Assembly: GCF_023074175.1 (NCBI RefSeq)
Contig: NZ_JADPKS010000100.1
Location: forward strand, 1 to 32,140
Source: Bradyrhizobium sp. 139
Lineage (GTDB): Bacteria > Pseudomonadota > Alphaproteobacteria > Rhizobiales > Xanthobacteraceae
Direction of reading: 5' to 3'
Length of the DNA: 32,140 bases
A program made the position numbers and the translations under genes. Below are positions 23,470 to 31,629 of the stretch, piece after piece (the stretch's first letter is position 1; every line of letters begins with the position of its first letter). Under the pieces are notes generated by a model. It saw only the letters and a program-made list of their open reading frames with translations. It was not told the DNA's origin and did no database searches.

Positions 23470-24866
23470 ACCGGCACCGTCTTGGCTGCGGCAAGCTCGG
23501 CGTAGGACCTGCCGTAGGTCATTGTCCAGACATTGAAAGCGAAGACGAGATGGCCGGCGAACATCAGCGAGCCACCGACGGAGCGCCACAACCAATATGG
23601 CGCGGCATCTTCGACCGACTGGATGAAGGTGAGTCCTCGAAACCAATCGAGCCCCTGAATGGTTCCTGCGGCCGACAGCGCCGCAACGTAGATGACCACA
23701 CCGACTGCAGAAAGCCAGAAATGGATGCCCATAGCCAGGTTGTAGGGATACTTGCCGGTGGCGCGCGGCAAGAGTGCATAGACTCCGCCCCAGATCGCGA
23801 AGGTGACGAAGCCATACATCGTCAGGTGCGAGTGCCCTACCGTGTAATTGGTCAGATGCCACAGCTGCTGCAGCGAGCGGAACGCCTCAAATGTGCCTTG
23901 CGTCGAACCCAGTAGATAGCCGTAGACGGCGACGAGGATGAACACCGCGGGCGAGCGATATATCCATTCGTGAGTGCCCCGGAAGGTGAGAAGGAAGTTC
24001 GCGGTGCCGCTCAGCACAGGGACCAGCATGGCCACGCTGAAGACGATGGCCGTAGTCTGCAGCCACCACGGTAATGGACTGAATTCAAAATGATGGGCGC
24101 CGACGATCGGATAGAAGATGAGATTGGTCCAGAATGCAAAGACGCCAAGAGAATACGAATAGATCGGACGGTTCAGGAGCTTCGGCAGCGCATAGTAGGA
24201 CACACCGAGCGATAGGGGCGTGAACCATAGTCCGACGGCGTTATGCATGAAGAAGGCCTGTACCGCGACCTGACCCAGTCCGAACTGGTACCATGGCAGA
24301 AGCGACACCACGACCATGACAATCGTCCACAGCGTGCCTCCGATAGTATACCAGTTAGAAATGTAGATATCCTCGGCATCCCGCTGCTCGACAGTGGCGA
24401 TCATATTCCAGACCGCAGTGATCAAACCAAGCCCGAGGATTACGCGAATCCACCACAGCCACTCGCGATACTCCTGGCCGTAGTTGAAACCGAAATCGAG
24501 CGTAACGGTGCCCAGCACAGCGGCGAGATTAAGGAGCGCAAGACTGATCCATGCGAGGCGCTCGCTGTAGAGCCGCGCGCCCGAACTGCGCGCTGCCACG
24601 AACAGCGCAAGTCCGATCAGCGCCTGGCTCGCCCAGGCATAAAACGTTCCGTTGGTGTGGATCGCCCGCAGCCGTCCAAACGACAACGCCGGCGTCGTCG
24701 CAAAATCCGGATAGGCGAACTTGAAGCTGACTAAGAGTCCCACGGCCGTGGTCAATACGAGCCAGATTGTCGCCGACGCTACGTAAGCCGCTAACACCCG
24801 CGCCAGAGCGGGGTCATCCGGAGCGGCTGTCCGAAGCGGAATGGCCGTAGCGGTGTATGACATCAT
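23466..24866 (-). CDS. cbb3-type cytochrome c oxidase subunit I (CcoN-like)
   Basis: A 466-residue heme-copper oxidase catalytic subunit with about 12 membrane helices. The low-spin heme ligand is in GRLRAIHTNGTFYAW. The copper/heme region has FMHNAVGLWFTPLSL with RPIYSYSLGVFAFW, which includes a YSY tyrosine as in CcoN. The later heme ligands are in YTVGHSHLTMYG. This is the C family (cbb3) that reduces O2 at high affinity in low oxygen. The chosen start is the ATG at 24866, with GGAGAG a few bases upstream. A longer reading to 24947 begins inside a ridA remnant and is rejected. First gene of a four-gene minus-strand operon. No FixK/FNR box (TTGA-N6-TCAA) was found within about 120 bases upstream. 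I did not assign a named symbol because the operon is not the standard fixNOQP set. Confidence 0.88.
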   Translation of the reverse strand: MMSYTATAIPLRTAAPDDPALARVLAAYVASATIWLVLTTAVGLLVSFKFAYPDFATTPALSFGRLRAIHTNGTFYAWASQALIGLALFVAARSSGARLYSERLAWISLALLNLAAVLGTVTLDFGFNYGQEYREWLWWIRVILGLGLITAVWNMIATVEQRDAEDIYISNWYTIGGTLWTIVMVVVSLLPWYQFGLGQVAVQAFFMHNAVGLWFTPLSLGVSYYALPKLLNRPIYSYSLGVFAFWTNLIFYPIVGAHHFEFSPLPWWLQTTAIVFSVAMLVPVLSGTANFLLTFRGTHEWIYRSPAVFILVAVYGYLLGSTQGTFEAFRSLQQLWHLTNYTVGHSHLTMYGFVTFAIWGGVYALLPRATGKYPYNLAMGIHFWLSAVGVVIYVAALSAAGTIQGLDWFRGLTFIQSVEDAAPYWLWRSVGGSLMFAGHLVFAFNVWTMTYGRSYAELAAAKTVPV

Positions 24867-24876
24867 CCGACTCTCC

Positions 24877-24918
24877 GTCTCCTCGACGTCGTTGTCCAGC
24901 GTTGCTCCAAAGCGCGCC
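24877..24918 (-). pseudogene. Fragment of a ridA-like gene just upstream of ccoN
   Basis: About 42 bases on the minus strand encode ARFGATLDNDVEET, matching ARFGATLDNVVEET inside the intact Rid-family gene at 25935-25978. The fragment lies directly before the CcoN ribosome site. Next to it (24919-24997) is an inverted copy of the sequence that precedes the intact gene, so about 310 bases have been deleted in this copy. Confidence 0.6.
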
Positions 24919-24997
24919 CGACGATGCTTTGCAGAATGACCTTGCAACGCCTGCGAAGGAAATCACCTCTCGCCATCGATTCGATAGACGATCGTTA
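24919..24997 (-). repeat. Inverted repeat copy B (pair with 25545-25623)
   Basis: The 79 bases, read on the minus strand, differ at about 7 positions by eye from 25545-25623 on the plus strand (about 91% identical). Both copies carry the end of a coding frame: YRIDGER here and YRIHDER in the other. Each ends in TGA at the same point, then continues into a shared non-coding stretch. Weaker similarity extends about 70 bases further outward, with SRGAAPITIVYRIDGER against SRGATALTMIYRIHDER. The parent gene is not recognised. Confidence 0.75.
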
Positions 24998-25544
24998 TTG
25001 GCGCCGCGCCGCGTGACTCCGTAGCGAGGAACGTCACCAGACGCACATTCAGAGATTTCCGTTGGCTGCCTGGGAGCAATCCAGATCGCGGGTGGCAGCG
25101 CGCCGCCTCCTCGACCATGACGCCGCTCCTACGGTGGATTTGGCATGCGCCACGATCAAGCTGTTTTTGCACCCTCGGGTCTGGCGTGGTGGCACAGCTA
25201 TTCGCCCGGCCCGCCGCTCGATCTGAGCTGATCCGACGAGTTAGGTCTTCTTTTTGGCCCCAACCGAGACCTTCAGTTCACTCTGACGAGTATCCGTTTA
25301 AAAGACATTTTCCGCGAAGCTTCGAATACGAGCGTCGCGACCGGCCAGGTCGCATCTGCGCGGCTTGCGCGATGCACGCATCCACAAGCCCGTCAACGTT
25401 CGTTCCGCGTATCGGCGCGAGTGGGATGTCTCACTCAACTCTCCTTTGGCTCGTCCTCGTTTTTCAGCGCGGGCGACAATGGGAACTCTCTGCAGGCGCG
25501 ACTGGTGGCATTCCCTGTTACTAAATCACGCGGCGCGACGGCGC
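24998..25544. other. Stretch between the inverted repeats
   Basis: About 550 bases. It holds decayed coding sequence extending from both repeat copies (a minus-strand frame 24963-25172 and a plus-strand frame ending at the TGA at 25577). No intact gene, ribosome site or regulatory motif can be supported. The two halves appear to be the ends of one gene present twice, head to head. Confidence 0.45.
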
Positions 25545-25623
25545 TAACGATGATCTATCGAATCCATGACGAGAGGTGATTTCCTTCGCCGGCGTTGCAA
25601 GGTCATTCTCCAAAGCATCGTCC
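25545..25623 (+). repeat. Inverted repeat copy A (pair with 24919-24997)
   Basis: Plus-strand partner of the copy at 24919-24997. It lies just upstream of the intact Rid-family gene and includes the TGA (25577-25579) of the unrecognised upstream gene. Because the sequence after it leads into an intact gene, this looks like the original arrangement and the other copy like the rearranged one. Confidence 0.75.
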
Positions 25624-25677
25624 TAACGAAAGTCAGTGCCGCCATCGAGACGGGATTGAGAAGCCAGGAGGCTCAAT

Positions 25678-26196
25678 ATGCAACGCGACGAGATAAATGC
25701 CGGCGCAATAAATTGTAAGGAGGCCGCCTATTTCGATGTGCCGTGGGAAGATGCCTACGGATACGCACAGGCGATCAAGGTTGGTGACACGATCCATGTC
25801 TCCGGTCAGCTCAGCCACGACGAGAAGGGGAACCTAATCGCTCCTGCTTCTCTCGATCAATCCGGCAAACCGGCCGAGTTCTCGATGATGGAACAGCAGA
25901 TGCGGGCAACTTACGCCAATGCCGCCAAGCTTTTGGCGCGCTTCGGGGCGACGTTGGACAATGTCGTCGAGGAGACGCTGTATGTCCTCGATGTCGGTGC
26001 CGCATTCGCCGTTGCGGGGAGGGTGCGCAAGGAGGCCTACGGCACGACACGACCTCAGTGCGCCAGCAACCTGATAGGTGTGCTGAGACTGGCCTTTCCT
26101 GAACAGCTCATCGAGATCACCTTTACCGCAAGGCTGTCAGAACAGAAGCGAAGCCGCCATGATAACTCCCCGATGTCCCGAGTTAACGAAACATGA
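25678..26196 (+). CDS. Rid (YjgF/YER057c/UK114) family protein
   Basis: A 172-residue Rid-family protein. RidA itself hydrolyses reactive enamine/imine intermediates such as 2-aminoacrylate. Family sequence includes YGYAQAIKVGDTIHVSGQLS, ARFGATLDNVVEETLYVLDV and FPEQLIEITFTARL. The segment that carries the catalytic Arg in E. coli RidA (PARSCVEVARL) reads PQCASNLIGVLRL here, so that Arg appears absent. This fits the Rid subfamilies that lack the enamine deaminase activity. The last 20 residues, after ARLSEQK, are a poorly conserved tail. AGGAGG lies seven bases before the ATG. The stop overlaps the ATG of the hydrolase gene by four bases, so the two work as a translationally coupled pair, perhaps in breakdown of a nitrogen compound. 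Confidence 0.85.
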   Translation: MQRDEINAGAINCKEAAYFDVPWEDAYGYAQAIKVGDTIHVSGQLSHDEKGNLIAPASLDQSGKPAEFSMMEQQMRATYANAAKLLARFGATLDNVVEETLYVLDVGAAFAVAGRVRKEAYGTTRPQCASNLIGVLRLAFPEQLIEITFTARLSEQKRSRHDNSPMSRVNET

Positions 26197-26840
26197 CACA
26201 AGGACCTGAAACGGCGATGCCCGACATCCTGATCGAGCCGAAGGATTGCACCTTGGTGCTGGTCGATCAGCAAGCCGGGCTTGCTTTCGGCGTCGGGTCG
26301 ATCGATCGCCAAGCGCTTCTGAACAACGTGATCGCTCTAGCGCGCACTGCCACCGTTTTCGGCATGCCGATCGTGGCTTCCACGTCCGCCACAAAGGTCT
26401 ATAGCGGTCCTCTGATGCCAGCGATCCACGCTGCGATTCCTGAAGTCGTCGCGATCGAACGCCGCAACATGAACATGTGGGAGGACCACGTTGTGCGCGC
26501 TGCTATCGTGGCGACGGGACGACGGAAGCTGATCTTTTCGGGGCTGTTGACGGAAGCGTGTGTGACTTTTCCGGTGCTCTCCGCTCGCGCGGAGGGGTAT
26601 GAGGTCCACGTCGTCGGCGACGCTTGCGGCGGGCTCACTCCGGTCAGTCACGATCTGTCGATGCGACGGATGGAAGCGGCGGGCGCGAAGCCGACGTCGT
26701 GGATCCAGGTCCTTCTGGAACTCCAGCGCGACTGGACCCGGCACGAGACCTATGACGGAGCGCGAGCAATCGTGGAGGCTCACGGCGGCGGATACGGTAT
26801 CGGTTTGGCCTATGCACGGGATATGATCAAGCCTACGTAA
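26193..26840 (+). CDS. Isochorismatase-like cysteine hydrolase (YcaC-like)
   Basis: A 215-residue cysteine hydrolase of the isochorismatase superfamily. The nucleophilic Cys123 is in SGLLTEACVTFP and the acid Asp25 is in LVLVDQQAGLAF. The third (Lys) position of the triad is not clearly placed, and the region around residues 88-95 (AIERRNMN) may carry an Arg instead. WEDHVVRAAIVATGR and VVGDACGGLTPVSHDL also follow YcaC-type proteins. The natural substrate of that group is largely unknown. It overlaps the Rid-family gene by four bases. The pairing of a Rid protein with an amidase-like hydrolase is common in pathways that degrade pyrimidines or other N-heterocycles, but no other gene of such a pathway is nearby. 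A hairpin about 50 bases downstream may terminate the transcript. Confidence 0.85.
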   Translation: MTQGPETAMPDILIEPKDCTLVLVDQQAGLAFGVGSIDRQALLNNVIALARTATVFGMPIVASTSATKVYSGPLMPAIHAAIPEVVAIERRNMNMWEDHVVRAAIVATGRRKLIFSGLLTEACVTFPVLSARAEGYEVHVVGDACGGLTPVSHDLSMRRMEAAGAKPTSWIQVLLELQRDWTRHETYDGARAIVEAHGGGYGIGLAYARDMIKPT

Positions 26841-26890
26841 GAAATGCGCCGATTATCCATCGGCCTGCGCCACGAGCCTGGGCTGCCGCC

Positions 26891-26915
26891 CACGCCGCGC
26901 GAGAGGGCGCGCGTG
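26891..26915. terminator. Candidate intrinsic terminator after the hydrolase gene
   Basis: CACGCCGCGC and GCGCGCGTG form a stem with one bulge around a GAGAGG loop, starting 50 bases after the stop codon. The sequence after it is AT-rich (AATTAATCTT) but not a pure T-run, so the call is tentative. Confidence 0.4.
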
Positions 26916-27500
26916 AATTAATCTTGATCCCCGAAGCCGCAAATCAGCGCAACCAGCAAGCGAACCCTGCTTGCCAGGATCACCCGCTTGGCTGCCCCGA
27001 TCTTCAAGTCGGAAAGAAGCTTCTTGTGAGCCACACTGTTGGTTTTCTTGAAGGCGGCCGCGAAAGGACTGGCCGTGAGAGGCACAACAGTTGTCGATTG
27101 GTCTCGGTAGCTAGCGGTCCACTTGGCCGAGTAACCGCTGGGCTGGAGCTCGCGAAAAAGCTCGCTAGGGCGGCTGAGCGTTCCGGCGGCCGGAACGTCA
27201 GTAGACCCTGAGCGGGTCTCGAAAGTTCCAATGCGGATACCAACCTTTCGGCCAATTGGGGAGGGCTGCTGCCGCGAAGCAATCGGATGTGCACCCGCTT
27301 AATCCGCCGCGGTAATGGGCGCGGCACGTCGGAACAGTTGTTCGGGTAATCGGGGGGATCTGTTGATGATGAGCGCTAGGGTCGACGTCCAGCGACGCCG
27401 CTCACACGACCGAGACTATTTCGGAAATCGAGCGTGAATATTCCGTTCGCGTTGGTTGGCTTTGCTGGAATTCCTCAATAGGTCCTCAACATGGTACCCG
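26916..27500. other. Intergenic stretch with three consecutive hairpins
   Basis: About 585 bases without a convincing gene. Three hairpins occur in a row: GTTCCGG-CGG-CCGGAAC at 27180-27196, AGACCC-TGAGC-GGGTCT at 27203-27219, and CGAAAG..CTTTCG spanning 27220-27250. They are separated by zero to six bases. A direct repeat GCTCGC..GCTCGC lies about 20 bases before the first. This could be a structured RNA or a regulatory region. No promoter was recognised. Confidence 0.4.
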
Positions 27501-28475
27501 CTAGTCTTGCCCAAGCGGGCCCACAGCGCTCACGCTGCCCGCGGGCCCCATAGTTTCAGCCGACTTGGTCGATATTGCCGGCTCTGGATTTGTCATGGTC
27601 GCGACCGCGCTGCTTACGAAGCGCCCCCGCACCGGTTTGGGCGTCAGCTCGACCACCGCTGCTTCGTTGCCCGGCTGATCAAGCATACGGGTCGTGACCA
27701 ACCCGGTGAGTCGCAACTCTTCCTGCGACAGTTCATGCAGATCTTCCCAGGGCGGCACGTTCAGCGACAGCGACAACAAATCACCCGCGCCGCCCATGTC
27801 GAAAGTGTATTTCGCGAGACGACCAATATCGCGTTCCACGATCATCAGATCATCCGCACTGTAGGTCGCGGCTTTGGCATCATTGGCGCGGTCACCGATC
27901 CAGATCTGATGCACCCGAACATGGGCAGTCTCGGGCACGAAACGCGTCTTGCCCGAGAGCAGCAGGAACACGCACATCGATTCGCAATAAGCCACGGGAG
28001 CCTTGTCGGAAGGAGCGCTCTGTGCAGTGTTGGTCTGAACGCTGACGCCGACGGTGGTCAGCGCCCCCAGATCGCGCCAGCGCCGCCCGAGCGCGATCGC
28101 TTCATTGACCGCACCGCCGCTGGAATCCAGCACGATGGTCGCGCCGTCAAGCTGTCGACCTAGCGCGAATTCATCGAAAACCCTCGGAGTATCGGCGGTC
28201 ACGATGCCGACCGCGCTGACCCAACCTCGGCAATTCGGCTGGCAAGCCATCCAGCTAAACTTCATTGGCAATTTGCGCAATTCGAGGGTGACCCCGGCGC
28301 CCGCCGAACCGGCCGGCATCGTCGCCGGGCCGAGCAATGCGATGCAAATGGCGGCGACGCCGTGCCGCATCCAGCCTCGAGTTGCCACCCAACTATTACG
28401 GGCAGAGGTTACATTACATGTCGCCAGATTGATCGAGAGCGAGACGGCAAACAGGACACCCCATAGGACGAACAT
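27501..28475 (-). CDS. ClpP/crotonase-fold periplasmic protein (COG3904-like)
   Basis: A 324-residue exported protein of a ClpP-like fold. It has a hydrophobic N-terminus (residues 1-20) and a second hydrophobic segment after MRHGVAAICIALLGP (residues 36-50), either of which could be the signal. The core has IVLDSSGGAVNEAIALGRRW, the glycine loop of ClpP-like folds. YCESMCVFLLLSGKTRFV holds a candidate nucleophile Ser166 between two cysteines (CxSxC). VRVHQIWIGDRANDAKAATY is a possible continuation of the active-site cleft. The last 60 residues are low in structure. The start could be 28475 (AAGG upstream) or the internal ATG at 28370 (GAGG upstream). It follows a small gene at a gap of 18 bases. 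Protease activity is not proven. Confidence 0.75.
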   Translation of the reverse strand: MFVLWGVLFAVSLSINLATCNVTSARNSWVATRGWMRHGVAAICIALLGPATMPAGSAGAGVTLELRKLPMKFSWMACQPNCRGWVSAVGIVTADTPRVFDEFALGRQLDGATIVLDSSGGAVNEAIALGRRWRDLGALTTVGVSVQTNTAQSAPSDKAPVAYCESMCVFLLLSGKTRFVPETAHVRVHQIWIGDRANDAKAATYSADDLMIVERDIGRLAKYTFDMGGAGDLLSLSLNVPPWEDLHELSQEELRLTGLVTTRMLDQPGNEAAVVELTPKPVRGRFVSSAVATMTNPEPAISTKSAETMGPAGSVSAVGPLGQD

Positions 28476-28493
28476 GTTAGAACCTTGGCCGGG

Positions 28494-28781
28494 TTATCGA
28501 GCCGGGTTTGCCGCGTCGCAGGGGCGTATGTACACCGGCGGCGGCTGGTGCCGCCCGGGTAGCGGTACGGCTCCAGACTCTACTAGCCAGGCCTGATGGT
28601 TGGTGCGCCGTTTAAGGCCGGGGCCGCGCATGTAGTGCAGCCCGGGCCGGTAACAGTCGCGCACGTCCATGAATAGATTGTGAACGACCTCGGCGATTTC
28701 GGAGGCTGACTCAGCCGTCTTGAGGACAAAACCAAACAACGCGGTGTCATCTATGATTGTCATGGGTGAACTCTTGGCCAT
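28494..28781 (-). CDS. Small hypothetical protein upstream of the ClpP-like gene
   Basis: About 95 residues from the ATG at 28781. ATGs at 28763 (MTIIDDTALFGFV) and 28820 are in-frame alternatives, and no ribosome site decides between them. The sequence FVLKTAESASEIAEVVHNLF looks like a real helical protein. The C-terminus is rich in proline and arginine and may be disordered. No signal peptide or membrane segment. It ends 18 bases before the ClpP-like gene, so the two probably form an operon. Family not recognised. Confidence 0.5.
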   Translation of the reverse strand: MAKSSPMTIIDDTALFGFVLKTAESASEIAEVVHNLFMDVRDCYRPGLHYMRGPGLKRRTNHQAWLVESGAVPLPGRHQPPPVYIRPCDAANPAR

Positions 28782-28820
28782 CGTCTTGCGGTTCGATAAA
28801 TCGGTGCGGCTGTACCCCAA

Positions 28821-29654
28821 GCGTAGTCACAAGGAGATTGCCCACACCATTGCACAGAAGGTTGATCCGTGTGGCACTTCGGCTGAGAAGAGCATACCTA
28901 AGTCTAGGAGATGCGCTGGCACGTCCTACCTCGGCCGAGCGAAATCGGTCGATCAGCCGGATGACGCTGTTGAGGTAGGATGATTAATCAAGGGCCGCGC
29001 GCCGCATAGAGTGATGAGTTAGCGATCGCGGCAGCTTGGCGGGCCGTGGGCTGATGCTTGATGTACGTGAGCTTGCCACGACCGAGTTAACGCAAGGCCT
29101 TGAAAGCCTGCCCAATCGCGTAGCGACAGACCCATTCAGTGCTCCGTTTGCTCGGGCTAGCTGGCCGGGAGATGTGGGTTTGCAATGCAAATACTTCGCT
29201 TTCGTCGACGACTTTAGCTTCAATCATCGTGGGCTGGCCGTTGTGGCGCCCGCTATCGGCCCGACATGCAACACCGAATGCGACCAGATCGGTTGATCGA
29301 GACAATTAATCCCGACGGAATATACCCATTACCTTCGACCAGCGGTACGTCACCAGGTCGAACCCTGTGAGTAAGGCGACTTTGGCTGATTGGGCGTCGT
29401 GTGCAAATAGAAGGAATCATCGCGCTCACCTTCAGGATTGCGGATTGTTGGCACGCAAGCGCAACACGCGGCGAGTCGTGGGGCGGGTGGTTCAGGCATC
29501 CTGCGCGACACTGCCTGCGCACTCCTCACTGGCGTGGGGTGGCCTTATCGATTTCATTCCGTCTGCATGAGGCCTGCAGCATTAGTCTAGATTAGTGAGC
29601 TGCTCGAAGTTCCGCGGCTTTCCGAGCGGGCCTTCCGAATACGCGCCGCTGGCA
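28821..29654. other. Gene-poor stretch upstream of the ClpP-like operon
   Basis: About 830 bases. A minus-strand frame near 29087-29305 contains VACRADSGRHNGQPTMIEAK and VVDESEVFALQTHISRPASP, which look protein-like. There is no clear start, and the stretch beyond its TAA is again protein-like, with KLTYIKHQPTARQAAAIANS. This suggests a decayed gene with a nonsense change. I do not recognise the family. No tRNA or terminal repeat was seen. Confidence 0.35.
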
Positions 29655-31175
29655 TCAGACGGCAGCGCTTGGGACGAGCGGTGTCGACGCGTCGCGCCGA
29701 TCGTACCGCACCGTCGGAGTCTGCATTGCGACGATCTCCTCACCTACCGTCGGGTGCACGGCCATAACCGACGCGAAGTCTTTCATGGTAACTCCGCTGC
29801 GGATGGCTATGGCGAGCACCTGGATCATCTCGCTGGCCTCTTCGGCGAAGATATGGACCCCGAGGATCCGGTCTGTTGCGCAATCCACAACGACCTTCAG
29901 AAGCGCGGTCTCGCAATCGCCCGTCACGGCGGCCTTCAGTGGCCGGAAGCGAACCTTGTAGACGTCGACGGCAGGGTACTGCGCCCTCGCTTCCAGCTCC
30001 GTCAGGCCAACGGAGCCGATCTCCGGGCTGGAGAAGACCGCGGTCGGCACATTGGAATAGTCGACCTGCCACGCTTTCTTGCCGAACAGACTGTCGGCGA
30101 ACGCGTGGCCCTCGCGAATTGCGACGGGCGTCAGGTTGAACTGGTTCGACACGTCACCCACAGCGTAGATGCTCGGAATATTCGTGCGGGAGCTCGCGTC
30201 GACAATGATAGCGCCGTCTGCCCCAGTCTTGACCCCGGCGCGGTCGAGCCCGAGCGAGGTCGTGTTCGGCGTGCGGCCGAAGGCGAGCAGCACCTGGTCG
30301 GCCATCAGCCTTCCGCCCTGTTCAGTCGTGACGTCGATCCTTCCTGCATCGTCGCCGTCGCGGACGTCCCCGTCCCGCCGTTCGAGGCGGCGGATGCTGT
30401 CGCTAAACATCAGCTTAATGCCACGGTTCGTGTAGGACCCAGCGACCGCCTGGCGCACGTCCTCGTCAAAGCCGCGCAAGACATTGCTTCCGCGGCAGAC
30501 GACAGTGACGTCGCTTCCCAGCGCGGCAAACAGGCCAGCGAACTCCATTGCGATGTATCCGGCGCCGCCGATCACAAGCTTCCTCGGGAATGTCTTCAAG
30601 TCGAACACGGCATCCGAGGTGATGCCGAGCTCGATGCCGTCGAAGCGAGGCAATTCGGGCCGTGCGCCTGTCGCTATCAGGATCGTGCGTGCCCGTACGC
30701 GACGGCCGTTTTTGAGGAGGCGCACCGTATTTGCGTCCTCGAGCACGGCGCGAGACCTCACCACCTCGACGCCTGCACTTTCCTGACCGGTGCCGTAGAG
30801 CCCTTCCAGGCGTGTGATCTCGCGGTCCTTAGCGGCGATCAATGACGGCCAGTCGAAATGTGGGACCGACAAGCGCCAGCCGAATCCTGCGGCCTCCTCG
30901 AACGTGTCGCTGAAACGGCTCGCGTAGACGAACAGTTTTTTCGGTACGCAGCCGCGGATGACACACGTTCCTCCCAGCCGGTACTCCTCCGCGAGCATTA
31001 CTCTCGCGCCATGTCCCGACGCGACGCGCGCAGCGCGGATCCCTCCTGACCCACCACCAATCACGAACAAATCGACATCGGACTCCGCTTCCCGAGAAGG
31101 CTCTGAAACCTCGGCGGCCTGTCTCGACACGCCTGGGGGCTCCTGAAATGCTTCTGTGTCGCTCAACTCAGGCAT
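29655..31175 (-). CDS. gor: Glutathione-disulfide reductase
   Basis: A 506-residue flavoprotein of the pyridine nucleotide disulfide reductase family, which keeps glutathione reduced at the cost of NADPH. The FAD motif is DLFVIGGGSGGIRAARVA. The redox-active disulfide is Cys71/Cys76 in GGTCVIRGCVPKKL. The catalytic base is His474 with Glu479 in VHPTVGEEIVAM. The NADPH-binding GAGYIAMEFAGLFAALGSDV is present. The N-terminal 32 residues are an extra acidic stretch with no signal, and a tail of 20 residues follows the base motif. No strong ribosome site precedes the ATG at 31175, so a shorter start is possible, but no good internal alternative exists before the FAD motif. Glutathione reductase is a better fit than mercuric or trypanothione reductase from the CVIRGCVPKK motif. 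A cytochrome c gene lies 76 bases upstream on the same strand. Confidence 0.9.
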   Translation of the reverse strand: MPELSDTEAFQEPPGVSRQAAEVSEPSREAESDVDLFVIGGGSGGIRAARVASGHGARVMLAEEYRLGGTCVIRGCVPKKLFVYASRFSDTFEEAAGFGWRLSVPHFDWPSLIAAKDREITRLEGLYGTGQESAGVEVVRSRAVLEDANTVRLLKNGRRVRARTILIATGARPELPRFDGIELGITSDAVFDLKTFPRKLVIGGAGYIAMEFAGLFAALGSDVTVVCRGSNVLRGFDEDVRQAVAGSYTNRGIKLMFSDSIRRLERRDGDVRDGDDAGRIDVTTEQGGRLMADQVLLAFGRTPNTTSLGLDRAGVKTGADGAIIVDASSRTNIPSIYAVGDVSNQFNLTPVAIREGHAFADSLFGKKAWQVDYSNVPTAVFSSPEIGSVGLTELEARAQYPAVDVYKVRFRPLKAAVTGDCETALLKVVVDCATDRILGVHIFAEEASEMIQVLAIAIRSGVTMKDFASVMAVHPTVGEEIVAMQTPTVRYDRRDASTPLVPSAAV

Positions 31176-31251
31176 TCAATCTATTCTGTGCGGGACCGAA
31201 ATGCTCTCATGTCCGCGCAGGCGCATTGCTGACGCTTGGTTCAAGAAGCTG

Positions 31252-31629
31252 CTACTTCAACGTAGCAAGATAGGCAACCAGGTCTGCCCGGTCCGCCGAT
31301 TCCTTCAGCCCCGCGTAGGGCATCCTGTTTCCGGGAACCGCCTTCTGTGGCGATTCCAGATATGCATCGAGGATCTTTGCCTCCCAGACGATGCCGGAAT
31401 TCTTGATAGCGTCACTGTAGCTGAAGCCGGGAACCGTACCTGCCGTTCTGCCTATGATTCCTTCCAGGCCCGGCCCGATGCGATTATCATGATCCGTGGC
31501 ATGGCACGCAGCGCAAGCTTTGAAGATCGCTTTGCCGTGCTCGGCGTCCTGTGCGTAGCCGGGATTCGCTGTTGCTCCCGCAAGTACGAGCACCGCAATA
31601 AACGCGCCGATCTTTCCTGCGCTTTCCAT
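31252..31629 (-). CDS. Secreted class I c-type cytochrome
   Basis: A 125-residue soluble periplasmic cytochrome c. The signal peptide is MESAGKIGAFIAVLVLAGAT with cleavage near AQ-DA (residue 27). The heme motif is CAACH (Cys39-His43). The methionine ligand is in GNRMPYAG, and DLVAYLATLK is the standard C-terminal helix. It resembles the c550/c552 group that carries electrons to oxidases. The ATG at 31629 has AAGGAAGG nine bases upstream. A longer reading would include unrelated leader sequence. It is the only single-domain cytochrome here and could feed the cbb3-like oxidase, but it lies about 6.4 kb from that operon, so the link is speculation. It precedes gor on the same strand. Confidence 0.88.
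   Translation of the reverse strand: MESAGKIGAFIAVLVLAGATANPGYAQDAEHGKAIFKACAACHATDHDNRIGPGLEGIIGRTAGTVPGFSYSDAIKNSGIVWEAKILDAYLESPQKAVPGNRMPYAGLKESADRADLVAYLATLK

Noticed and set aside
23470..23862. A long N-terminal extension of the CcoO-like protein
   Set aside because: It lies inside the CcoN-like gene in another frame; the real start overlaps the CcoN stop codon.
24867..24947. An upstream start for the CcoN-like protein at 24947
   Set aside because: The extra N-terminus is translated from a ridA fragment and non-coding repeat; the ATG at 24866 has a ribosome site.
24867..24990. A FixK/FNR box (TTGA-N6-TCAA) before the oxidase operon
   Set aside because: No match was found by eye in this interval, so oxygen control is not claimed.
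29448..29466. A possible sigma-54 promoter (TGGCACG...)
   Set aside because: The -24 half is present but the -12 half has CGC in place of TTGC, and no gene follows at a suitable distance.
29595..30845. A 416-codon open frame on the plus strand opposite gor
   Set aside because: Antisense shadow of glutathione reductase, whose motifs are intact in the other strand.
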